A DNA stretch of 64,000 bases, taken from the NCBI GenBank assembly GCA_015056315.1, contig SVGN01000005.1, positions 1 to 64,000 of the forward strand, written 5' to 3'. Positions 57,788 through 64,000 of the stretch are shown here, in pieces. The position numbers were made by a program, and so were the translations under genes. Each line of letters starts with the position of its first letter. Positions within the stretch are counted from its first letter, which is position 1. The notes under the pieces were generated by a model. That model saw nothing but the letters and a program-made list of their open reading frames with translations. It was not told where the DNA came from and searched no databases. Origin of the DNA: Clostridiales bacterium. GTDB lineage: Bacteria; Bacillota; Clostridia; Christensenellales; Aristaeellaceae.

Positions 57788-59599
57788 TCAGAAGGTGCGC
57801 AGCTGTTCTGCGTACCAGCGGGTCATCTCACGGATGCGCCACAGCTCCGAGGGCTTGCTCACCTGGCGCCACTGCTGCTCGTAATGCCGGAGCCAACGCT
57901 CCAGCCGCTCCGCCAGTGCTGCATCCCGGCGGCAGAGGTGTACCGCTTCGCCTACAAGGTTCCACACCTTGATGCCCTCGCAGGCCAGCTGCCAGAGCCC
58001 CGGCATGCAGCGGGCAGAGGGGGCCATATGGGCTGCCAGCCCGGGCAGCTCCCGCTCCACTTTGCCGATGCGCTCGTTAGCGGCATGGATGGCGGCACTG
58101 TCCAGCCCGGCAAGGGTATCGCCGTGGCCCTCATCGGCACGGCCCAGCGCATGCTCCCGGTACTGCACCAGCTGCCACCAGCTGCATACATCCGTGCTCT
58201 GCAGCGAAGCCAAAAGCCCCACGCATCGTCCGCTTGCATCCAGATAGGCAAGACGGGAGATGTCCTCACAGAAGCGCTCGAAGGGCAGTTCCTCGGCGCT
58301 CCAGCCGAAGTGGGCACCCATGATCATGCCCGGCAGGGAGAAGCGGGGATCATTGATGTGCCCGTAATCGCCCCAATCGGTATTGAGCAGCCCTATGGCA
58401 CTGTACCTGCGGCCATAGGCGGCCATGCGGGAAATGTTCTCGTAGCTGTCCGGGATGCGGTTCATGATGCGGTTCCAGCCGCTTACGCCCGGGCACACAT
58501 ACTGCACCGCCCCGGCCTGAGCCAGCAGGCGGGTGGAGGTCTCCTCCACGTTGGGCGAGTAGCCCCAGTTCAGGCAGATGCTGTCCTCGGGCAGGCGGGT
58601 AAGGGCCTCCGGGTGCATCACCACGATGTCGCCCCAGAACATGGGCTGCCTGCCACTTTCCGAAATGATGCGGCAGAGCTTCTCCACAAAGCCGATGTAG
58701 TAGGTGCCCTCGCCAACGGCTTCCATGGCCGCCTTACCCCGGCCCTTGCCCAGATCGAAGGTCTCGTCTGCGCAGATGTTGAAGCGGCGGGAGCGGAACA
58801 GGGGCATGAACTCCTTCAGCAGCTTCTCCACCAGCGAGAGGGCCTCCGGGTTGGAGATATCCAGCGTGTGATGGGCCATGCGGTACGGCATGGTGGAGGG
58901 CATGGAGCCCGCCTCGGGCAGCTCGCACAGGCGGCACCAGGTCTTGGTGTTCAGCAGCTCGAACAGATGCCCGAAGCTGGAAAGGGAGGGCACCAGCTCG
59001 ATATGGCGCTGGGCGCAGTACTCATCCAGCTCCATGATCTCCTGGGCCGTGAGCGCCTCGCCTGCGCTCCACATCTCCGTGGCGGCCTCAAAGCAGTAGG
59101 TATGCTCCACATACAGCTGCAGCTGGTTCAGCTTGTAGAGGGCGGCCTCGTCTGCCAGCTGCTTCAGCCAGCTCAGGGTGGGGGTGCGGCCCCGGGTGCA
59201 ATCGTGGTAGAAGCCACGGTGGGCAAACACAGGCTCATCCCGGATGGTGAGGCAGGGCAGCACGGCCCCGTGTTGACGCAGCAGCTGCCGCAGGGTCTGT
59301 ACACCGTAGAAAAGCCCCGCATCGCTGTTGCCCTCGATGCGGATGCCCGCCTCCGATACGGTCAGGCTGTAGCCCTCGCCCTCGCCGGAGCCGGCAGACA
59401 GCAGGATGTCGCCCGCTGCCGCAGTGCCGCAGAGCAGCTCTGCCCGGATACCGGCAAAGCGTTCCAGGTCGCTTTTGAGCAGCCGGGCAGCGGTCATGGC
59501 CTGCCGGGCGGTGGGGGAAAGCACCAGCCGTGCGGTGTAGGTAAGCGAAAAGAAACCCTCGCTGCGGTGCAGCTCCTTGGGTCTGGGAAGCAGATGCAT
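57788..59599 (-). CDS. GH20-type beta-hexosaminidase
   Basis: 604 residues starting MHLLPRPKELHRSEGFFSLT. An N-terminal GH20b-like domain (GYSLTVSEAGIRIEGNSDAG, LFYGVQTLRQLLRQ), then the barrel: HRGFYHDCTRGRTPTLSWLKQL, LNQLQLYVEHTYCF, and RFNICADETFDLGKG with the catalytic Asp-Glu pair, plus SICLNWGYSPN and a helical C-terminus. It removes terminal N-acetylhexosamines by substrate-assisted catalysis. No signal peptide, so it is likely cytoplasmic. AAAGGAG spacing favours this ATG over the one 6 nt upstream. It heads an operon with the dehydrogenase. Confidence 0.88.
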   Translation of the reverse strand: MHLLPRPKELHRSEGFFSLTYTARLVLSPTARQAMTAARLLKSDLERFAGIRAELLCGTAAAGDILLSAGSGEGEGYSLTVSEAGIRIEGNSDAGLFYGVQTLRQLLRQHGAVLPCLTIRDEPVFAHRGFYHDCTRGRTPTLSWLKQLADEAALYKLNQLQLYVEHTYCFEAATEMWSAGEALTAQEIMELDEYCAQRHIELVPSLSSFGHLFELLNTKTWCRLCELPEAGSMPSTMPYRMAHHTLDISNPEALSLVEKLLKEFMPLFRSRRFNICADETFDLGKGRGKAAMEAVGEGTYYIGFVEKLCRIISESGRQPMFWGDIVVMHPEALTRLPEDSICLNWGYSPNVEETSTRLLAQAGAVQYVCPGVSGWNRIMNRIPDSYENISRMAAYGRRYSAIGLLNTDWGDYGHINDPRFSLPGMIMGAHFGWSAEELPFERFCEDISRLAYLDASGRCVGLLASLQSTDVCSWWQLVQYREHALGRADEGHGDTLAGLDSAAIHAANERIGKVERELPGLAAHMAPSARCMPGLWQLACEGIKVWNLVGEAVHLCRRDAALAERLERWLRHYEQQWRQVSKPSELWRIREMTRWYAEQLRTF

Positions 59600-59628
59600 G
59601 GTCATTCTCCTTTGCGTGGTGCTGTTTG

Positions 59629-59671
59629 CAAAACACCCCATATGCGGCATGGGGCGCAGCATATGGGGTGT
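59629..59671 (-). terminator. Terminator of the pilus operon
   Basis: On the minus strand ACACCCCATATGC, loop, GCATATGGGGTGT then TTTGC, beginning 16 nt past the pilT stop. The loop is long (13 nt) and GC-rich. Confidence 0.6.
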
Positions 59672-59686
59672 GTATGGCAGCTGTTG

Positions 59687-60757
59687 TTACTGCAGCTTCT
59701 TGGCCATCAGCTCCTGGTTGATGGAGTAGAGCAGTGCGTTTTCCTTGGTGATCTTACCGGCCTTGTACAGGCGCATGATGTCGCTGTCCATGGTGAACAT
59801 GCCGACGTTGGAGCCTGCGTAGATCACGTTATCCATCTGGTGTACCTTGCCCTCGCGGATCATGTTGGAGATGGCGTTATCCACCAGCATGACCTCGAAG
59901 GCAGCCACCAGACCGCCGTCTGTGGAGGGGATCAGCTGCTGGGAAACAACAGCCTTCAGCACCAGAGACAGCTGCATGCGCACCTGCGCCTGCTGGCTGG
60001 CGGGGAAGGAGTCCACGATACGGTCGATGGTCTTGCTGGCACCCACCGTATGCAGGGTGGACAGCAGCAAGTGGCCGGTCTCGGCGGCGGTGAGCGCCGT
60101 CTGGATGGTCTCATAGTCGCGCATCTCGCCCAACAGGATCACGTCCGGGGCCTGGCGCAGCGCACTGCGCAGCGCGTGGGCGAAGTTGTGGGTATCGTTC
60201 ATGATCTCGCGCTGGGTAACGATGCTCTTCTTATGGGGATGGATGAACTCGATGGGGTCCTCCAGGGTGATGATGTGGGCATTGGCCTCGCTGTTGATGC
60301 GGTCGATGATGCAGCTGAGAGTGGTGCTCTTACCGCTGCCTGCGGGGCCGGTGACCAGCACCATGCCCTGCCTGCGGCTTGCCAGATCCAGCACTACCTG
60401 GGGGATGCCCAGCGTGGCCGGGTTGGGCAGATCGAAGGGCACGGCGCGCAGCACGGCGGCAAAGGTACCTCTCTGCTTAAAGGCATTGCAGCGGAAGCGG
60501 CCCACCTGCGCCAGACCAAAGGAGAAATCGTCGTCGCCCTCTTCGGAGAGGCGTTTGATGTCTCGCCCGTTGGCCAGCTGGTAGATCTGCTGGATGTACT
60601 GGGTACACTCCGCAGTGCCCTGCTTGCCCTCGGTAAGGGAGACGAATTTCTCGTTCACCTTGGTGGTAATGGGAGAACCGGGAATGATGTAGATGTCCGA
60701 GCCGCCCTTGAGCAGGGTCTCCCGGAGCATTGCTTTCAGGTCTGCGAAGTCTTCCAT
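59687..60757 (-). CDS. pilT: Type IV pilus retraction ATPase PilT-like
   Basis: 356 residues. GspE/PilT motifs: MVLVTGPAGSGKSTTLSCII (Walker A), HIITLEDPIEFIHPHKKSIV (Asp box), PDVILLGEMRDYETIQTALT (Walker B), TAAETGHLLLSTLHTVGASK (His box), and the N-terminal LLKGGSDIYIIPGSP. It powers pilus retraction or, lacking a PilB in the window, could serve as the only motor. It is the last gene of an operon with four pilin-like proteins and a PilC-like protein, 2 nt after the previous stop. Confidence 0.93.
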   Translation of the reverse strand: MEDFADLKAMLRETLLKGGSDIYIIPGSPITTKVNEKFVSLTEGKQGTAECTQYIQQIYQLANGRDIKRLSEEGDDDFSFGLAQVGRFRCNAFKQRGTFAAVLRAVPFDLPNPATLGIPQVVLDLASRRQGMVLVTGPAGSGKSTTLSCIIDRINSEANAHIITLEDPIEFIHPHKKSIVTQREIMNDTHNFAHALRSALRQAPDVILLGEMRDYETIQTALTAAETGHLLLSTLHTVGASKTIDRIVDSFPASQQAQVRMQLSLVLKAVVSQQLIPSTDGGLVAAFEVMLVDNAISNMIREGKVHQMDNVIYAGSNVGMFTMDSDIMRLYKAGKITKENALLYSINQELMAKKLQ

Positions 60758-60759
60758 GA

Positions 60760-61227
60760 TCAGTCTCCCATCAACACAAGATAATCGTCGCCGAAGAAGT
60801 CGTAAGCGCTGTTGTCGATCACCCGGTGCTCCAGCACCCGGTAGCGCTGTGCACCTTCGGTAACAAGGCCGCGCACAAAGATGGCCAGATCGTTTCCGGC
60901 ATCTACGGTAAAGGAGAAGCAGAGGCCTTCTTCGGCTTCCTCGAAGGTAACGTCTTCGGAGGCAGCTTCTTCGTACCAGGCAAGGTCTGCGCCCTGCTGC
61001 TGACCGTTCAGCAGCAGCTCATCCACCTGCGCAAGGGTGCGCTGCACCTGGTCGGCTGCCACGTAGTAGGCTGCGCCCACATCGGCGTTGCGGCGGGTCA
61101 TGCTCTCGTTGGAGCGGGCGCTGCCGAATGCCAGCAGGGAAAGGGCGGTCATCGCCAGCACCACAAGGATCATCAGTACAGAGGATACGCCTACGCCTAC
61201 CCGCTGCTGGGAATCTTGCTTTTTCAC
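60760..61227 (-). CDS. Pilus-associated protein with N-terminal TM (PilX-like)
   Basis: 155 residues. After a short basic start (MKKQDSQQRVGVGVSSVLMI) comes one TM helix (VLMILVVLAMTALSLLAFG, about 18-36), a helical YYVAADQVQRTLAQVDELLL and a beta-rich acidic C-terminus. The layout is that of minor pilin accessory proteins, but no prepilin Glu5 is present. The start overlaps the upstream pilin-like gene by 4 nt (ATGA). Its role as a minor pilin or assembly factor is inferred from the operon. Confidence 0.7.
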   Translation of the reverse strand: MKKQDSQQRVGVGVSSVLMILVVLAMTALSLLAFGSARSNESMTRRNADVGAAYYVAADQVQRTLAQVDELLLNGQQQGADLAWYEEAASEDVTFEEAEEGLCFSFTVDAGNDLAIFVRGLVTEGAQRYRVLEHRVIDNSAYDFFGDDYLVLMGD

Positions 61228-61625
61228 AGCGAACCCTCCTTCGGCACATAGAGGGATACCGGCAGCGAAAGGATCTCGTTGTTATCCTTCTGTGCGGTCA
61301 CGGTGGAGGTGAGCAGCGTGCCTGCGGCGGTATCCTCCTGGCTGCAGTGCACGTAGATATCGAAGCCTTTTTCTTCACAACGGAAATAGCTGCCATCCTC
61401 GCCGGAGAACTCCAGCTTGAGCAGCAGCGCATCCGGGTTCTCGCTCACGCTCAGCTGCTCTGCCACATCCTGGCAGGCTATCAGCGCATGGCGAAGCTGC
61501 ACGCTCGTGTGGGATTTTTCGTGCGCAGAAGCAAACACGCGCACCATTACCACCTGCGACAGCGAGAAGAACAGGATCACGATCAGCAATTCGATCAAGA
61601 GGATGTTGCCCTGATATCTTTTCAT
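61224..61625 (-). CDS. Pilin-like protein
   Basis: 133 residues. MKRYQGNILLIELLIVILFF resembles a class III prepilin leader: G, then NILLIELLIVILFFSLS, close to the canonical G|FTLIELLIVIAI but with Glu at position 6 after Gly instead of 5. The rest is a small beta domain (EFSGEDGSYFRCEEKGFDIY) with two Cys that might form a disulphide (FRCEEKG, VHCSQED). It is coupled by 4-nt overlaps to both neighbours. Confidence 0.72.
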   Translation of the reverse strand: MKRYQGNILLIELLIVILFFSLSQVVMVRVFASAHEKSHTSVQLRHALIACQDVAEQLSVSENPDALLLKLEFSGEDGSYFRCEEKGFDIYVHCSQEDTAAGTLLTSTVTAQKDNNEILSLPVSLYVPKEGSL

Positions 61626-62131
61626 TGGAGCACCTCCTGAGAACGCAGCGCAATGTGCATTTCTTCCGCGGTGCCGTCGTTGAGCACAACGGAGGCTACG
61701 AGCACATTGCTGTCTTCCATGGCAAAGGTGAGCGACTGTACATCGGCCAGGGGGTCGCCCAGCTCGGGGCGGAACTCATCCTCGGCGCCGCAGTAGTACT
61801 CCAGCATCTGCCCATCCAGCGCATAGATACGGGTCTGGTAGACCTCATCCTCCCAGTATTCGTTGAGGCACAGGAACTGTACGCCCTCCTCCTCCTGGAT
61901 GGAGACAGCACCGGTGGTATCCATGGCGTGGGTCTTGTTGAGCAGGTAGCTGAGCACGATCTGTGCTTCGCTGTTGCCGACGGAGGCCTCGCTGACGCTC
62001 TGGTAAGCGCGCATGCCGGTAAGGGTAAGCGTTACCGCCAGCACCGCAAAAAGAGCGATCAGGCAAAAGATGAACAGACCGCCCACGGCATGGCTGGTCA
62101 TGGCATTGCTGCCTTTTTCGGTCTTGCTCAT
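61622..62131 (-). CDS. Pilin-operon protein with N-terminal TM (DUF4860-like)
   Basis: 169 residues. One TM at about 17-38 (VGGLFIFCLIALFAVLAVTLTL) then a region beginning GMRAYQSVSEASVGNSEAQIVLSYL, and a beta-rich domain with Cys (FLCLNEYWEDEVYQTRIYAL, EYYCGAEDEFRPELG). This order resembles the DUF4860 proteins found in clostridial type IV pilus-like operons. The ends overlap both neighbouring genes by 4 nt. Confidence 0.7.
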   Translation of the reverse strand: MSKTEKGSNAMTSHAVGGLFIFCLIALFAVLAVTLTLTGMRAYQSVSEASVGNSEAQIVLSYLLNKTHAMDTTGAVSIQEEEGVQFLCLNEYWEDEVYQTRIYALDGQMLEYYCGAEDEFRPELGDPLADVQSLTFAMEDSNVLVASVVLNDGTAEEMHIALRSQEVLQ

Positions 62132-62454
62132 TCTGCCTCACCTCCGATCGTCAGAATACGGATATCCGGCAGAAGGTTGCTGGCAAAGCTGTCCAGCTGA
62201 ACGATATATTTATTCTGGTCGTAGGTAAGGCCGTAGTATTGGCGCAGCTTCTCGGCATCTTCGGGGTAGCGGCCTTCCACAGCATAGCAGAGAATAGCGG
62301 CTCTGCGCACAGAGTTTTCCAGCTCTGCCATCTGCTCGCTGTCGTTTACATCGTTCACGGTGGAAACGCCGTATACCAGCACGCCGATCATCAGTCCGAA
62401 AACAAGCAGGGTGAGCACAGCGCCCTTCCACATGCTTTGCTTTTTCACGTGCAC
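62128..62454 (-). CDS. Small pilin-like protein
   Basis: 108 residues from a GTG start (VHVKKQSMWKGAVLTLLVFG) behind AAAGGAGGAAGGACC. TM at about 11-29, then VNDVNDSEQMAELENSVRRAAILCYAVEGRYPEDAEKLRQYYGL, which matches the alpha-1 and following part of type IV major-pilin-like proteins (AILCYAVEGRYPxxxxxL). It lacks the G|xxxxE processing site. It is probably a minor component of the fibre or its base. Confidence 0.72.
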   Translation of the reverse strand: MHVKKQSMWKGAVLTLLVFGLMIGVLVYGVSTVNDVNDSEQMAELENSVRRAAILCYAVEGRYPEDAEKLRQYYGLTYDQNKYIVQLDSFASNLLPDIRILTIGGEAE

Positions 62455-62500
62455 GGTCCTTCCTCCTTTCCCGTTGGGATTGGGCTGGGCTGATTCAGCC

Positions 62501-63538
62501 TCAGCCGATGCTGCTCATAATGCTCAGCAGCGGCAGCATTACCGACAGCAGGATAGCGCCGATGATCACAGACATCAGGGCTACCAGAGAGGGCTCGATG
62601 ATGGAGACCAGATGGCCGATCTGGGTGTTTACATCCTCGTCGTAGAGAACGGCCAGCTTGCTCATAACGCGGTCGGTCTGGCCGGCGCGGAAGCCCACGG
62701 AGATCATACGGCAGTGCAGGGGCTCGAAGATACCGGTCTCGCCCACCGCATCGGGGAAGGAAACGAAATCATCCATCTTCTTGCGGCACAGGCTCACACG
62801 CTCGCGCAGGCGCTTGTTGGTGAACAGGTTCTCGATCAGCTCCATGCTCTCCTCCAGCGGGAAGCCGCTGCGGAGCATCATGCCAAGCGTAGAGGCAAAG
62901 CGGGCGGCAGACAGCTTCTGCTCCAGCTTGCGCAGGGGCTTGATGGCGTTCTGCAGCCACTGCAGCACCTTCTGGCTGCTATCCAGCTTGATGACCACCA
63001 GCAGGATGATCACCAGCAGAAGCAGCACACCGGCGGCGATCAGCGTAGCCTTACCAAAGGAGACGGCCACGTTCATCCAGCCTGCGCTGGAGCCGGAGTC
63101 GAAGCTGCCGTAAACATTCTCGAAAATGGGCAGCACCTGCGTTACCAGCACACCGATGATCAGCGCCATCATAACGATCAGCAAAAGAGGATAGAACAGC
63201 GCGCTCTTGATGGAACGGCGGTTGGCGGCCTCGCGGTCGTAGTACATGGAGAGCTCTTCCATGACCACATCCAGCTCGCCGGTCTTTTCGCCGATCTCGC
63301 TCATGGCGATCAGGTAATCGGGGAACAGGCCTGCCTCTTTGAAGCCGGTGGTCAGGCTGCCGGTCTCCATAACGGTGATGCTCAGGGTGTTGAAGCCTTT
63401 CTCAAAACGGGTGCCCTTGTAGTTTTCGCACAGCGCCTCCACACCATCGTGTACAGGCAGACCGGCGCGGAGCACCAGCGCTACCTGTTCGCACAGAACA
63501 GCCAGCTCCTCGTGGCTCAAACGCAGTTTACGGCTCAT
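62501..63538 (-). CDS. Type II secretion/type IV pilus inner-membrane platform protein (PilC/GspF)
   Basis: 345 residues. Two GspF domains: LSHEELAVLCEQVALVLRAGLPVHDGVEALCE ... SEIGEKTGELDVVMEELSMYYDREA, and KLSAARFASTLGMMLRSGFPLEESMELIEN ... SVGFRAGQTDRVMSKLAVLYDEDVN. Three TM segments (LFYPLLLIVMMALIIGVLVT, AAGVLLLLVIILLVVI, and the C-terminal SVIIGAILLSVMLPLLSIMS). It forms the membrane base on which pilins polymerise, driven by the ATPase. Length is shorter than usual (about 400) because the linkers are short. Confidence 0.9.
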   Translation of the reverse strand: MSRKLRLSHEELAVLCEQVALVLRAGLPVHDGVEALCENYKGTRFEKGFNTLSITVMETGSLTTGFKEAGLFPDYLIAMSEIGEKTGELDVVMEELSMYYDREAANRRSIKSALFYPLLLIVMMALIIGVLVTQVLPIFENVYGSFDSGSSAGWMNVAVSFGKATLIAAGVLLLLVIILLVVIKLDSSQKVLQWLQNAIKPLRKLEQKLSAARFASTLGMMLRSGFPLEESMELIENLFTNKRLRERVSLCRKKMDDFVSFPDAVGETGIFEPLHCRMISVGFRAGQTDRVMSKLAVLYDEDVNTQIGHLVSIIEPSLVALMSVIIGAILLSVMLPLLSIMSSIG

Positions 63539-63569
63539 ATGGGTTCCTCCTCAATAGAATGGAATAGGA

Positions 63570-64000
63570 TCAGTAGTAACGCTCGGTGGTGTAACGCTTC
63601 ACATCCATGCACATGATGTCGGACGTGATATCGCACCGGTACCATACGCCATCCAGATAGACCAGATTCCAGGCGTGATAGATACGGTCGGCATAGCCGA
63701 TCACCAGCTGGGTGGGGATGCCCTGGGTGCGCAGCATGGTGGCCATCAGTGCGGAAAGATCGAAGCAGATGCCCTTCTGGGCGTAGAGCACGTCATCCAC
63801 CACGGGCAGGTAGCCGGTGCTCACCTTGCGGGCCTTGTCGAAATCGTACACCATGTGGTTGGCCATGTAGCGGTAAATGGCCTGGTACTTCTCCCAATCG
63901 GTCTCCAGCCCGTGGCACAGCTCGATGGATTTGATGACCGCATCGGAATCGTCGGTGTAATCCACATACTGGTTGGGGAAGAGGTAGGGGAGCGTATCGC
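63570..64000 (-). CDS. Transglutaminase-like domain protein, C-terminal part (cut by window end)
   Basis: At least 143 residues, with the open frame continuing upstream beyond 64000 (DTLPYLFPNQYVDYTDD is readable before the track Met). The papain-like triad is visible: AQKGICFDLSALMATMLRTQ (Cys), IYHAWNLVYLDG (His) and WYRCDITSD (Asp). Bacterial proteins with this domain usually act as proteases or crosslinkers at the surface. It precedes the pilC-like gene by 31 nt and probably belongs to the pilus operon. The N-terminal domains are outside the window. Confidence 0.78.
   Translation of the reverse strand, partial: DTLPYLFPNQYVDYTDDSDAVIKSIELCHGLETDWEKYQAIYRYMANHMVYDFDKARKVSTGYLPVVDDVLYAQKGICFDLSALMATMLRTQGIPTQLVIGYADRIYHAWNLVYLDGVWYRCDITSDIMCMDVKRYTTERYY

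Noticed and set aside
1-64000. CRISPR array, tRNA, rRNA, insertion sequences or prophage genes
   Set aside because: No regularly spaced direct repeats of 24-37 bp with unique spacers, no cloverleaf with a CCA or TTCGA arm, and no transposase, integrase or phage structural motif were recognised on reading both strands.

Overview
The window looks like a GC-rich chromosome segment from an uncultured-type anaerobic Firmicute of class Clostridia, probably a gut or rumen carbohydrate degrader. This is inferred from content, not proven: strong AAAGGAGG-type ribosome sites, a TagGH-like exporter, an AbrB/SpoVT-type remnant, an FtsH/PgsA pair, LplB/YtcP-type sugar ABC permeases, and a dense set of glycoside hydrolases (GH26, GH2, GH88/105, GH43, GH31, GH20). 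Most large antisense ORFs in the track are shadows produced by the high GC content.

Layout. 1-2121 (minus): a three-gene operon (SRPBCC protein, ATC-hydrolase-like protein, truncated membrane protein) behind a promoter, a yybP-ykoY-like (manganese) riboswitch candidate and an attenuator-type terminator, then a HicB antitoxin remnant and a small membrane protein. 2390-5383 (plus): a visibly AT-richer island with an ADP-ribosylglycohydrolase, a Cys-rich protein and a DEDD exonuclease-BRCT fusion. 5448-6000: AbrB-like remnant, a perfect 26-bp palindrome and hairpin repeats. 6199-7757: polysaccharide ABC exporter. 7976-11476 (minus): beta-mannan utilisation pair. 11793-21480 (plus): six-gene operon with a two-TM protein, an Hsp70-like ATPase, a soluble M48-type metalloprotease and three dynamin-like proteins (one with a degenerate GTPase domain). 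This is the best candidate here for an undescribed system. 21682-35750: single genes (DUF4422 glycosyltransferase, Eis-like acetyltransferase, S41-like protease, amidohydrolase, PgsA/FtsH, GH88/105, MATE, membrane-anchored XRE regulator, epimerase-MsrA-GrpB operon). 35833-46014: GH43, GH31, carboxylesterase, and an oligosaccharide ABC importer divergent from an AraC regulator. 46136-48709 (minus): vWA-PP2C-kinase triad resembling the TerY-P module, divergent from a two-TM acidic-tail protein. 49997-51728: split transketolase. 51851-59599 (minus): large SH3/FN3-like secreted protein, ATP-grasp ligase, glycerol-1-phosphate-dehydrogenase-like enzyme, GH20. 59687-64000 (minus): PilT, four small pilin-like proteins, a PilC/GspF platform protein and a transglutaminase-like protein cut by the window end.

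How it fits together: extracellular glycan capture (ABC importer under the adjacent AraC regulator) feeds intracellular GH2/GH26/GH31/GH43/GH20 enzymes and the pentose-phosphate transketolase. Surface functions are provided by the exporter, the pilus-like machine and the SH3 protein. Two modules, dynamin/Hsp70/M48 and vWA/PP2C/kinase, look like envelope or stress response systems. No rRNA, tRNA, CRISPR, insertion sequence or prophage was recognised.
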